Of a stretch of 64,000 bases of DNA, positions 20,569 to 31,470 are shown piece by piece. The position numbers and the translations under genes are program-made. Numbering within the stretch: the stretch's first letter is position 1; every line of letters starts with the position of its first letter. The notes beneath the pieces were generated by a model. That model was not told where the DNA came from and searched no databases. It saw nothing but the letters and a program-made list of their open reading frames with translations. The DNA is from Glebionis coronaria (lineage: Eukaryota > Streptophyta > Magnoliopsida > Asterales > Asteraceae), in assembly GCA_025667525.1 (NCBI GenBank), contig CM046875.1:153199675-153263674 (forward strand), read 5' to 3'.

Positions 20569-22319
20569 GATGCTTGATCTAAAGAAGAATTTAGTTGAGA
20601 AGACTAAGCAAGCAGAAGTGGAGAAAAAGACACAACAAGAAGTTCTTGCCTCAAAGGATCAAATTCAAGGTAAGAAAGTACAAGCTTCACACCCTACAAA
20701 AGGTATAGTCATTCAACAGTTAGCTAAAATCAGAAGTAGCTGTCAAACTGAAGAAGAAGCTACCTAAGATAAATCCAAAAGATAAGGGGAAGAAGCAATT
20801 ATTGTCAGAATCTGAAGATGAAAGTGATTCAGATGATGATATAAGAAAAGTCATGTACAGATTTAATCAAATTGACCATGATGAGGAATTTGCTTATAGA
20901 ATGCAAGAACAAATTCGTGAAGATGAATTGCAGGAAGAACTTGCAGCAAAGCAAAATTTGTTAGAAGCTAAAAGGATACAGCAAGAATGGAACATACAAG
21001 AGTATGACAGGATTCAAGCTGAAATACATGCAAGTGAGCTTCTTGAAGACTCATTGATAGCTGAAGAAAAAGATGCATATGATGAAGAAGAAAAATCAAG
21101 ATTGATTGATGATCAGGTAAAGGAGCAACAAATATTCTTTGCTAAAAAGGGAAGGAAAGAAAAGATTAAGTCTCCAACTACTATGCAGATTAGAAGTCAA
21201 ATGATGAAATTTCTAAAGAAAGTAAAAGGATTTACTCATATTCAGCTGGTCAAGAAACCTTTTGAAGAAATCAAGACTTTGTATGAGCAAAGTAAGAGGA
21301 CTGAATTGAATTTTGTTGAGATTGGATCTGAAACAGACAAGAAAGTTGTTGAAGAATTCAAGAAACGTCTACAACAACAAAGACAATTTGGTAGTACTCC
21401 TAGAATTGAGCCAAGTACTGCTGAACCTACAAGTACATCTCCACCTATCAAGACCACTTATGTGAGGAAGAATAGAAAGGAGAAAGTAAGATCAAAAGAG
21501 GAAGAGGTTGCTCAAAGGATGAATGCAGGAGTTGAAACTCAAGGAATTGCTCAGACTAAAAATGTACAAGCAGTACATACACAGTCAATAGTACATACAA
21601 CAGTACATACTGAGGAAACGGTACATACAAGCTTGGAAGAGGGTTCAACAGAACTTGAAGGAATTTCCAAGAGTGTTAAAAGGAAAAGATCAACAAAGCT
21701 AAAGAAGAAAGCTAAGAGAGCTAAAACTACAGCAGAAGATAGTGATGATGATGAGAGCTTAAGGAAGTACTTGAAGATTGTAAACTTTGAAGATCAATGT
21801 TTTGATACAGAGATTTTTGGAAAAAGAGCATCCACTGTTAAGTGGATTTACTCTACAGATCAAGGACTTGAAGCTCATGGAATTCAGAGATCTGATGGCA
21901 CAAAAAGGATATTCAGACTTTTGGAAGATATCCTTCACATACTTGACAGACAAGATATCCAAGATCTTGTAAGGTTAGTTGAAGATGCCAGTGCAGGTAA
22001 AACTGAAGTATCACTATTATATAGGGAGTTTATCTTTATGTATGAGCCACACAAATGTGATCAAGAAATGTTGAAGGAATTAGAGAATCAGGTTCCTAGT
22101 TACTGGAGATATTACAGGTCATGTGGATTGCATATTTTGGATGTAGATGATGTTACATATTATATGCTGCAAGAGAAGACTTATCCCTTCAAAAGAAAAT
22201 TGTTGGAAAGGATGTTAGAACAACAATTGGAGGTTACAGAAGAATCTACTGATGCTTTGGAGTTGATCAGAATGGTTAAACAACAAATCAAGGATTTGAA
22301 AGATGAGGAAGAAGCTTAG
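20564..22319 (+). pseudogene. ORF3 of element 1, C-terminal part
   Basis: Continuation of ORF3 after the solo LTR (20567-20766, then one frameshift near 20728, then 20802-22319). It begins with an alpha-helical, Lys/Glu-rich stretch and an acidic serine segment (SESEDESDSDDDI). A strongly predicted coiled coil (about 120 residues), a basic region with PSTAEPTSTS-type peptides and a run of VHT repeats encoded by GTACAT triplets follow. The last ~185 residues form a compact domain: FDTEIFGKRASTVKW, GTKRIFRLLEDILHILDRQD, LVRLVEDASAGK, SYWRYYRSCGLHILDVDD, TYYMLQEKTYPFKRKLLERM. I recognise this as the C-terminal domain of the same retroelement protein family as at 56312-58846 in element B. Function is unknown. 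Coiled coils and lack of membrane segments suggest a structural or RNA-associated role (inference). Confidence 0.75.
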
Positions 22320-23120
22320 AAAGAATCTTAAGTGTTTGACTTTCATTCACACTTCATAAATGGTTCTCAGTTCACCATGTCTAACACACATAAGAACTGG
22401 CTAGTCAATAAGCAAACGGTTTGTGGTAAAGACTTATCAAATCCGTTAAAAGCTGATAGTTTGCTAAAAACTATATGGTTCTAACTCACCTTGTTTCGAG
22501 ACAAAGAGTTAGCTAGTCCTAGACAAATGGTACTAGGTAAAGACTTCATCAAATCCGTTGATGGTTGACAATTTACCAAAAATTGTAAGGTTTTCATTAC
22601 ACCTTATTCTTTGTAAATAAAGTATTGGCTATTCCAGAGTGTACGGCTAACGGGTAAAGAATTTATCAAATCCGTTGATAGCTGGTGATTTGCTAAAAAT
22701 CATGAAGCCAATACAGATTGGTGTTTTGTTGTTAACTGTTTTATTTCAGGTATGAAGATTGCAGACAAAGAAGTATTAAAAGATATAATACTTAGAAGGT
22801 TTTGTTATCATCAAATCAAGTGGAAGATTTACGATCAAGAGTTCAAGGTCTAAACTCAAGAAGACAAATACTGATGCTGCAAAGATGAATGAATGTTTAG
22901 AAGACACAAGAAGATCATAGTTTGAAGACAAAGATGATGCTCATAAGTTTGAAGATTATCCTATCAGAAGAAGATTTAGATATGAAGTGTTTGGCTACAT
23001 TCAGTTGGATGCAAATACAAATTACCAAGTTCAATCCAAGGATGAAGGAAAGACTGAAGACATGTATTTCTAATACATCCAGTACAAAAGAAACAAGAAG
23101 ACAACAAGTTATCATTTCTT
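22320..23120 (+). other. 3' untranslated region of element 1
   Basis: About 800 bp from the ORF3 stop to the PPT, with no protein-like ORF. The first half is filled by three structured repeats (annotated separately). The second half (22750-23120) is purine-rich with many GAAGAC/AAGATC words. The element-2 counterpart is 46137-46926. Confidence 0.75.
22369..22704 (+). repeat. Three tandem ~113-nt units with paired hairpins in the 3' UTR
   Basis: Units start at about 22369, 22482 and 22596. Each has hairpin A, then a conserved single-strand core (GGTAAAGA(C/A)TT.ATCAAATCCGTT), then hairpin B. Hairpin A stems: CAGTTC/GAACTG with ATGT/ACAT (unit 1), CTAACTC/GAGTTAG with TTGT/ACAA (unit 2), CATTAC/GTATTG with TTATT/AATAA (unit 3, one T.T mismatch). 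All three have an ACC internal bulge at the same place. Hairpin B stems: ATAGTTT/AAACTAT, ACAATTT/AAATTGT, TGATTT/AAATCA, all closing a 5-nt loop of type (G/A)C(T/C)AA or ACCAA. The stems differ in sequence yet keep pairing, while loops and core are conserved. The same three units occur in element 2. Confidence 0.85.
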
Positions 23121-23134
23121 GTTTAGGGGAGGAT
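23121..23134 (+). other. Polypurine tract of element 1
   Basis: GTTTAGGGGAGGAT directly before the 3' LTR start TGTTGGG. It would prime plus-strand cDNA synthesis. Confidence 0.9.
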
Positions 23135-23641
23135 TGTTGGGAATTATTTGTTAAGTGTCAAGTACCGTTAGTGTATTTGAAGTACTGTTAGTGATATGTA
23201 AGTACCGTTAGTGTTAACGCGGTTCATAGTAAGAACTTCTACTTATAAAGTAAGTACTGCTATGATGATCAGGACGAATATATCTTTGTATAAGATATGT
23301 CATAGTTATAGTTAGAGTATATCTTATGTGATATACCTAAATAGTTAGAATATTGATAATATATTGTCTGTGATATAGTTATCTTTATAGAATATTCTAA
23401 GGTTTCTAGGGTTCCTTACTCTATAAAAGGAACATAGGTACAATGTATTTCATGTACCTCATACAAGTCGATTAATAAGAGAATCGAATAGTTAAAAGTA
23501 ATTTTGTTCTTCTGTGCTTTATAAGTTAGATTCCGCATAACTTATTTAGTGTTTAGTAAGAGTGCTCAAAGTGTTTTAGTTTGATTACAAACTATTATAC
23601 TAATTCTTAACAGAATATAGATCCAACCAAAGGGATCAACA
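23135..23641 (+). repeat. 3' LTR of element 1 (507 bp)
   Basis: Same ends and length as the 5' LTR. Roughly twelve substitutions by eye, among them two that remove GTAC cores present in the 5' LTR (GGTACAT to GGTTCAT near 23222, and AAGTACTGCT to AAGAACTTCT near 23231). Confidence 0.95.
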
Positions 23642-23646
23642 GTTCA
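23642..23646. repeat. Target site duplication of element 1, right copy (GTTCA)
   Basis: Identical to 8398-8402. Confidence 0.95.
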
Positions 23647-26229
23647 TATGTGTATGTCGCGAACTGATGCAACTCGCATAAGATGTAAAAGTTTTTCAAA
23701 ACTTTATTTTTATCTAAGTTTTTAAAGAACATAAGTAAAAAGTTGGTTCTTGGCCAAATATTTAAGATGACTACTATTCGGCCTTGCATGGCTCCTTCTA
23801 AATTAAGCATAGGTGATCAGGCCTTGCATGCTCAGCTTCGTCAAACCACTATTACATGTCATATGATTTAAAATATGTGTATGATTAAATTTGTATAAAC
23901 AGGAATCAAAATAATTTATGAACTTTTCGCCAGTAACTAATTGGCTAGATTGTTTAAATCAACAATTCTTATTGTTACAGGGGTTCTTTATAAGACCAAA
24001 GTAGAACAATTTGTGAAAATATATTGTAAAATTAATATAAATTAATTTCATAAGATAACCTTTAAGTATTTATTAAGGCCCAAGTGGAACATTTTGTAAA
24101 ATGATTGCAAACAATATTGGTTCGAGTTTATAGAGTAACTTATAAAATAGTGAGTGGGTTACATGAGGGTAATAAAGAGTAGTTCAAGAAAATCAATGAA
24201 ATGGTTACAAGTTGATAAGTTTCAAAAGGTTTAGTCAGAATCGCCATGAAACATGTGTCAAGATGATAACGAACGATGTGAAAACGAGAACTTCAAACCT
24301 CGACCCAAATCAGTGGTACGATAGAAGCAAAGAAAGACAACTTAGATTGACAATTAAGTCATATATAAAAGAAGGATAGAGGAATCCATATGTGTGCACT
24401 TCGTAATTTATTTGACATAAATATGCTTTTAAAGAAGTAGGGCATCAGTTCTCAAATAGTTCAACAACTCCGAAAAATTTCTATTTTAGGAAAGTTTAGG
24501 AAATTAACACGTAAATAGTGACGCATAAAATGTACACACTTTTCGAAACATATAGTTCATCATTGGTTTATCAAATCACTTGGTTACAAAAGTTCAATAT
24601 ATATGTGTGTATGGCTGAGCTCAAAGTTATTATTTTAACGTTTTCAAACGTAATCACTGTTTGGTAGTTGTAAAATTTCACTTGTTAAAGTTTTAAGAGC
24701 TCAAACGAACTCAAAAACGCTTCAAACCATGTTTTTAAAGTCTAACAGTTTTGACTTTTAAGTTTGACTTTTGGGTTTAACTTTTGGGTTTGATTAGACC
24801 AATTGACTCACTAAATGATATTCTAAGATTCGAAGTCTAAAGGTGTAAAACGATGTTTTGAACAACTTTCTAGTTTTACTCGAGACTTGAAACGGATCGA
24901 AAATGGACGAAAATGCCCTTGCATTAAATTTGTCAACAAAATGATATTTTTGAAATATGCAGAATTAAGTTCTTAAATTTTAGAATTTCAAATAAGCGTA
25001 ACTTGCTCGTTTTTAAGATTTACTTGTCGATGTTATGTCCTAAACGAACGTCTTCAACAAGTAGAAATATATTTTTATGTCTAAAGTTTATAAGAATATT
25101 TACTCGACATCCTTAAATTACATGCAACTTTTCTGCAGAAAGTATATTTTTGACACTTTGAAATTTAATCAAGCCTTATAATGACCCAGAATTTAGGTAC
25201 ACACATAACTTGTGGATTCCATAAAGACGAAAGAGATTAAATTGTATAATTAATCATGTAAAGAAAACATAGTATAAAATGGTTCAAGAATACCAACAAT
25301 AATCTAAGAAATCAAAAACGGCGCATGACATCCATGTCTTAGATTCCAAGATGCAATGTAGGAAGATATCTTGACAGTGTGATTTTCCAAATCACAAGAC
25401 ATATCGAGAAAGAAACAGGACATTAACAATTCGCACTCCTGGAGTGAGGAGGTTTAATGAAAAGGGAGGATACAGGTTTATACAAGTAGAATCGTATTTC
25501 AAACAATCGCTACATAATAGAGGATGAATTACAAGATGACGATGGTGTTTTCAAGGTACAAATGGACGTTGAAATTAGAAGTCGAAATGTAGATTGGTCA
25601 ATGAAGTAATATTTAATCAATATACAAGTGTCATGTAAAGCGGTGACGTGAAGGTCAATCAAGGTTACGACAACTCACGATATTAATCAACACGATTTTC
25701 AAGGAATGCTTCGAGATGTGTGATTCACATGATGTCCTTTAGTATTTTTCTTTTCGGAGACACATTGAGCTACGCAACGGTCGATAGACTATTTTTCAAG
25801 ACATCCAATCACAAATGATCGGAAAGTAATCTGTATATCTAAATAGATATTTTAAACATGTTTAACAATGAGAGCAACACGCACGGTAGTAAAATAAAAA
25901 TCAGAAGTTTCATTGAAAGCAACACTTATTTAATCCCGAACAATGGTATCACGAGAATACGACAACATGTAACAGTGAGTCAAGAAAAATAGTCAGTTCA
26001 AAACGAACGATTATATGAGGTCAGTCGTATCACGCATAAACAAAATAGCAATAGTACTCAGAAAAGTGAGTATGAGAAGTCGATGGCATAGGCACTCCGA
26101 ATACAAGTACGAAATGTCATAACATTATGAAATCATTGTAACAAGATCAAGTTTACTAGAACAAGAATTCAAGAAATACCGTAAGGGTATATGTTATATA
26201 GGATATCTGGAGGAGGGCTAAGCAAATGG
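23647..26229. other. Non-coding AT-rich sequence, continuation of the region left of element 1
   Basis: About 2.6 kb without a recognisable gene on either strand. Some stretches have the wording of gypsy LTRs (GGCCTTGCATG blocks near 23780 and 23820, a CGTAACTTGCTCG block near 24995, TAATGACCCAGAATTT near 25187). They may be one or more decayed LTRs whose ends cannot be placed by eye. A (TA)n run lies near 26306-26322. Confidence 0.4.
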
Positions 26230-27503
26230 GTTAGGGTAAGACCCCCTGATCATAACAAACTTTTTATATGTTCAAAATCAGTAGAATTTGGATAGACAGA
26301 AGTATATATATATATATATATCGAGGCCTTAACAGTAGCTTTAACGTTGAGTCAAAAGGTAGGAGCTAGCTAAAACATGTAAGGGCATAGATTTCTTTTA
26401 CAGAGAGCATGGGTTTTGTTAGGTTGGCGTTTGGCTAATAGTTTGATGACTAAAAACCGGGACTGATTTGGGAGAAAAGTAAACGAGATAGGTATCAAGT
26501 TTAACTAAGTTAAGGACTTGTTAGGGACGGGAAATGGAATGCTTAGAGCATATAAACGGGGTATATATATGGGATAATGTTAGATATCCATCATAGGTTT
26601 ATGAATTATTTTAGTATTTGGTTCATGTATTGATTGGGTGCATTTGTTTGTTAGCTTTTTGCTAGTGTGTGGATTATTGGAGAAACTCAATCAGGTGAGT
26701 TTCATAGTCCCATATCTTTTAATGATTTTGACTTCCAGATGGGATGGAAGAGACACTCGTTATGGTTTTGTAAATTGTTGATGTGAATGTTTTATGATTG
26801 GTGATGGACTTGTGTGTACTTATGTGATTAACTGCTATTTGATTCATGATTGTTTTGTGATTTGACTTGGTACCAAAGGGATGATGACAAGGCCGGGCCT
26901 TGGGATTGGTTCATAGGTGTATGGGCGCCTATGGGACCATGATGTTTGGATTTGTGGTTATTGGTAAGGCTTGGAGCCTTGGAATTGGTTTGGTATGATT
27001 AATCTTGAATTGTTAGTTGTTAATGCACATTTGTAACACATTGTCCATATATTTTTATTGTTGGTGGTTATTCACAGCTTATATTATAACTGATTTGAGG
27101 TTGGAGTCTAAACCTATGAATCTCACCAACATTATGTTGACGTTTTTAGTGTCTCTTTCAGGTGTTAATGTGGTTAAGCGTGAGAACATAAGTGGCTATG
27201 ATTGGAGTCGCGTAGGAATGCATTTAGAAGGAGATCCCCGTTCCTTCATAGATTTCTTTTGTTTGATTGAATAAGTGATACTACGAGTATCATTCTGTTG
27301 ATGTTTGTTTTATTTGTTTGTCTTTGGTAAGAGGTGAGACTTTTACCTACTTACCTAGACTCATGCATTGTTGAGATATTGTCATGACATTTGTGTCACC
27401 TTTTATGACATTTCTATTTCATATAGTTCTCTCTATAGACACGCTATTCTTTTGCTGATATCCATACGTCGCGCCCCATATTCCGTCATGGTGGGGTGTG
27501 ACA
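26230..27503 (+). repeat. 3' part of a Tekay-type LTR, plus orientation (left boundary uncertain)
   Basis: The right end ATTCCGTCATGG...GGGGTGTGACA is the usual 3' terminus of Tekay/Del LTRs as I know them. Upstream, CCTATGAATCTCACCAAC and GTGTCTCTTTCAGG (27113-27165) are matching LTR blocks, and TATATATATGGG near 26562 is a possible TATA box. The start could lie anywhere between about 24670 and 26230. It abuts the protease of element G with no PBS, leader or gag between. Confidence 0.5.
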
Positions 27504-28256
27504 CAGGCCAACAAGTCTACAGGTACCATCACTGGAATCTTGTATATGTATGGTCAAGCTGCATGTGTTTTATTTTACATGGGTGCTACTCATTCGGTCA
27601 TTTCTACTGCTTATGCTAAGAAAGTTAGGATATCCTCTATGCCATTAGAGAATGTACTAAACATTTCCACTCCTTTAAAAGACTCTGTACGCATAACCCA
27701 TGTGTACAAGAGCCTTCCCCTAGAGTTTTACGACAAGATTCGTCCTGTTGAAGCACTTCAATTGGATATGTGCGATTTTGACATGATATTGGGCATGGTC
27801 TGGCTATCCAAACATCACGCCACCATAGACTGCCATACATATCGGGTCATCTTCGATGATGTGAATGCACCAGATTACATTCACAACGGGTTCATACCTG
27901 GAAGGTATGTACAAATCATATCGACATTGCAAGCACGTGCACTACTGTCACATGGTTGTGAGGGCTATCTTGCTACAGTTCATGATTTGGAGGCTGAAGC
28001 TCCATCTATCCAGAATCAGCCGATCATGTCAGAATTCCTAAACGTGTTTCCAGAAGAACTTTTGGGCATACCACCTGCTCGTGAAGTGGAGTTTAATATT
28101 GAGCTCGTCCCAGGAGCTGGACCAATATCCAAGGCTCCTTATCGCATGGCTCCCATTGAGATGAAGGAGTTAAAGGAACAACTTCAGGAACTGTTAGAGC
28201 ACGGTTTCATTCGACCTAGTGCTTCTCCATGGGTTCACACATGTTCTGTTCGTAAA
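27504..28256 (+). pseudogene. Tekay pol G: aspartic protease and linker, active site lost
   Basis: Matches the gypsy retroviral-type protease: TGTITGILYMYGQAACVLF, then YMGATHSVIS, DMILGMVWLSKHHATIDC and the RT linker (FPEELLGIPPAREVEFNIELVPGA). The catalytic triplet, normally D-T-G in this position, reads Y-M-G, so the aspartate is missing. The piece starts directly after an LTR end, so gag is absent. A frameshift near 28235 moves the SPW...FVKK junction out of frame and ends the ORF at 28265. Element G belongs to the chromovirus (Tekay/Del) lineage, as the chromodomain downstream shows. Confidence 0.8.
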
Positions 28257-28956
28257 GAAGAATGACGGTAGCATGCGTCTATGCATAGATTATCGTGAGC
28301 TTAACAAGATCACCATCAGGAATAGATATCCGCTGCCACGCATTGATGACTTGTTTGACCAACTCCAAGGGGCCAAACATTTCTCCAAGATTGATCTGAG
28401 GTCTGGCTATCATCAACTACGGGTTAAGGAGCAGGACATCGCCAAGACTGCTTTCCGTACACGTTATGGGCACAACGAATTTGTAGTCATGCCTTTTGGC
28501 CTTACCAATGCTCCAACTGTTTTCATGGATCTGATGAATCGTATCTTCCATGAATTCCTGGACATGTTCGTCATTGTCTTCATTGACGACATCCTGATTT
28601 TCTCTAAGTCCAAGGAGGAACACGAAGACCATCTTTGTACAATATTACAAATTCTTCGCCAGAAGCAACTGTATGTTAAATTCTCCAAGTGTGAGTTCTG
28701 GTTAGACAAGGTGGCGTTCTTAGATCACATTGTATCAGCAGAAGGAATCACCATGGATCCAGCAAAGGTTGAGGCTATTACCAAGTGGCCAAGACCGACA
28801 TCAGCAACTGAATTTCGCAGTTTCCTAGGCTTAGTTGGTTACTACCGTAGGTTCGTAGAGAACTTTTCCCGTTTAGCACTGTCATTGACCAAACTGATGC
28901 GGAATGGGAGAAATTCGTCTGGACTGAAGAAAGAGAGAAGTGCTTTGAAGACCTAA
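28237..28956 (+). pseudogene. Tekay pol G: reverse transcriptase
   Basis: RT motifs in order: [68 protein letters not shown], then the catalytic [10 protein letters not shown] (about 120 residues in), and the thumb/connection [19 protein letters not shown] and [12 protein letters not shown]. All key aspartates are present. The frame is lost near 28905 (KLMRNGRN instead of the family's usual wording), and the remainder is readable one frame over. The enzyme would copy gypsy RNA into cDNA. Confidence 0.9.
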
Positions 28957-29507
28957 AGCAGAAGTTAGTATCTGTACCGATTCTTACTCTCCCATCTGGT
29001 ACAAGTGGATTTCAAATCTATAGTGATGCTTCAGGGAAGGGACTTGGCTATGTTCTCATGCAACATGGGAAGGTGATTACGTACGCTTCATGGCAGCTTA
29101 AGCCTTATGAGGAAAATTACCGTACGCATGACTTGGAACTTGCAGCAGTCGTGTTTGCATTGAAGATATGGAGGCACTACTTGTATGGAGAATCATGTGA
29201 CATCTTCACAGACCACAAGAGCCTGAAGTACATCTTCACTCAACGTGAACTGAATATGAGGCAGAGAAGATGGTTAGAGCTGTTGAAGGATTATGACATT
29301 AATCTGCAGTATCATCCCGGCAAGGCGAATGTAGTGGCAGATGCACTTAGTAGAAAGTCCGGTATGATAAACGACATTAAAATTGAGGAGGAAATTGTAA
29401 GAGACTTAGAGCGAATAGACATCAAGATCATGGTACGTGGACAACATGGTTACTCGGCTAATCTTAGAGTGGAACCTGAGTTACTCTCTAGGATCAAGGA
29501 AGCTTAG
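28905..29507 (+). pseudogene. Tekay pol G: RNase H
   Basis: Continues from RT in another frame: the [15 protein letters not shown] type of start, [16 protein letters not shown] (catalytic Asp), [28 protein letters not shown] (catalytic Glu), then [11 protein letters not shown] (catalytic Asp), ending [16 protein letters not shown]. The ORF ends at a TAG (29505-29507) in the linker to integrase. Confidence 0.9.
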
Positions 29508-30561
29508 AAGGATGATGGTGAAATTTGGGCGATCATTCGGAACTTAGAACAGCAGACAGAGTTTCGGTTGGATGACGATGGTATCTTATGGCAGGGCACT
29601 AGACTTTGTGTTCCTGATGATCTTACGCTCAGGGAAGCGTTGTTAGCTGAAGCTCATAGCTCCCCACTCTTCATTCATCCTAGTTCGTCCAAGATGTACC
29701 ACGACATCAAGCAATACTTTTGGTGGAGTGGTATGAAACAGGATGTTGCTACCTACGTCTCCAAATGTCTTACCTGTCAGCAGGTTAAGATCGAGCATCA
29801 GCGGTCTAGTGGTTTACTACAACCGTTAGACATTCCAGAGTGGAAGTGGGACAAGATCACCATAGATTTTGTAACCGGTCTTCCGCAGACAAAGAGGAGG
29901 CACGATGCGGTTTGGTTATCGTTGATCGACTTACCAAGTCAGCTCATTTCTTACCGATCCGCAAGGATGATCCGGTTAGTAAACTCACCGACACTTACAA
30001 GACGGAGATCATGAGACTTCATGGTGCTTCATCCAGTATCGTCTCGAACAGAGATCCTCGTTTCACTTCGCGATTTTGGAGGAGTCTGCAGAAAGCTTGG
30101 GGTACAAAACTTAAGCTTAGCACGACTTTTCATCCTCAAACAGATGGGCAATCGGAGCGAACTATTCAGACACTAGAAGACATATTGATGTCATGTGCGT
30201 TGGAATGGACATGAGATTGGGACGATTACATCTGTTTGGTAGAGTTTGCATACAACAATAGTTGGCACACCAACATTAAGTGTGCACCATTCGAGATGTT
30301 GTATGGCAGGAAGTGTCGTGCCCCAATCTGCTGGGATCAGGTTGGTGAGCTAACACTTGAAGGACCAGAAATGATAGAGTTGACCAACGAGAAGGTCGTT
30401 GTAGCTAAGCAGAAGTTGCAAGAAGCACGTTCACGTCAGAAGAGTTATGTCGATAAGCATCGTAGGGACTTACATTCTAACGTAGGAGATCACATCTTTC
30501 TTAAGGTATCGCCGGCACGTGGTGATAGACATTTTGGAATCAAAGGGAAACTCGGTCCTTG
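29508..30561 (+). pseudogene. Tekay pol G: integrase, broken by a frameshift and stops
   Basis: The zinc-binding domain HPSSSKMYHDIK...CLTCQQVK (H-H-C-C) is followed by the core: D in ITIDFVTGLP, D in SNRDPRFTSRFW, E in DGQSERTIQTLE. A one-base deletion near 29910 (DAVW-LSL instead of continuing to VDRLTKSAHF) shifts the frame. A TGA at about 30212 interrupts the W-x-DWDDY motif. Another TGA near 30560 interrupts GKLGP-FIRPF. The GPY/F-type module (VGEVSYRLALPPQLSHVHDVFHVS) follows. Confidence 0.9.
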
Positions 30562-30963
30562 ATTCATCAGACCATTTGATGTCATCGAGCGAGTCGGTGA
30601 AGTATCTTATCGTTTAGCGTTACCTCCGCAGCTTTCTCACGTTCATGACGTTTTCCATGTGTCCTTACTCAGAGGGTACAAGTATCATCCCCTTCCCATG
30701 GTTCAGTATCCACTAGAACATATTCGTGAAGATCTTACCTTCATAGAGGAACCCGAACGAGTTCTTGACAGGCAAGAACGAGTCATGAGGAAGAACACGA
30801 TTCCATTCGTCAAAATCCTTTGGAGGGACCATACCGAGCGGGAAGCCACTTGGGAAACAAGGAGTCTATACGGACGTCTTGCCCTCATTTCATATTTTGA
30901 ATTCAGGCATGTTTCTCTTTCAATTTATTTTATCTATAATTCAGGGACGAATTATTCTTTTTA
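30562..30963 (+). pseudogene. Tekay pol G: integrase C-terminus with chromodomain
   Basis: After HDVFHVSLLRGY the chain continues with FIEEPERVLDRQERVMRKN, then VKILWRDHTEREATWE. This is the type II chromodomain signature (W and following E-A-T-W-E) of Tekay/Del chromoviruses. It is thought to direct integration by reading chromatin marks. The stop TAG lies at 30962, overlapping the PPT. Confidence 0.9.
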
Positions 30964-30974
30964 GGGGGAAGAGT
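30963..30974 (+). other. Polypurine tract of Tekay element G
   Basis: AGGGGGAAGAGT directly before TGTAAAATTCACATG. It follows the chromodomain ORF immediately, which is the usual compact arrangement of Tekay elements. Confidence 0.85.
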
Positions 30975-31464
30975 TGTAAAATTCACATGCTTTTACCATG
31001 AATAGTACCCTTAGCAAACGTACGTACATATTAAAACTTTCCTTTTATAGCTTGAACATGTGTCACGATTAGAAATTACAGAAGTTATGTACGTATAATT
31101 ACACGATAAGCATTAAGTACGTGTTAATACACGATAATTATTACCAATAATAATTATAATCACGAACGTGAAATCATGAACGTAAGAATCACGAACATAT
31201 AAATATGTATTTACGTATATTATTAATATGATAAATATCGTTACGTACAAGTATTTATAATAACACGAATAATTAAACGTAACACGTAAACACGAACACG
31301 TAATAAAATAGACACGATAAAGGCTTCGGGTTTCCCTTGGTGGGCCCTACAAGCCGTGGCACAAGAAGAAGTGAGGGGCCCCAGCCCATGACTTGTTTTA
31401 TTAAAAATAATAAAAGAGGAAACTAAACATTTACAAAGTTTTCACAAATTTCAAAAACCCTAAA

Positions 31465-31470
<6 letters not shown>

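Larger units (their letters stand above)
8403..23641 (+). mobile_element. Element 1: complete SIRE-type copia element, plus strand, 15.2 kb with an inserted solo LTR
   Basis: Order: 5' LTR (8403-8909), PBS, gag, protease, integrase, reverse transcriptase/RNase H, 370-bp spacer, long ORF3, 3' untranslated region with three structured repeats, PPT, 3' LTR (23135-23641). Removing the 2719-bp solo LTR and its extra 5-bp duplication leaves about 12.5 kb, a usual size for SIRE/Maximus elements. The two LTRs differ at roughly a dozen positions by eye, so the insertion is neither brand new nor very old. Stops in pol and ORF3 and frameshifts in gag and ORF3 make this copy non-autonomous. Element 2 (45618-53721, minus strand) is a second copy of the family. 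Confidence 0.95.

Noticed and set aside
25180..25215. CCAGA after TGAC near 25190 as the right-hand duplication partner of LTR F
   Set aside because: The bases before it do not match the LTR end TTCTTACA, so the match of five bases is most likely chance.
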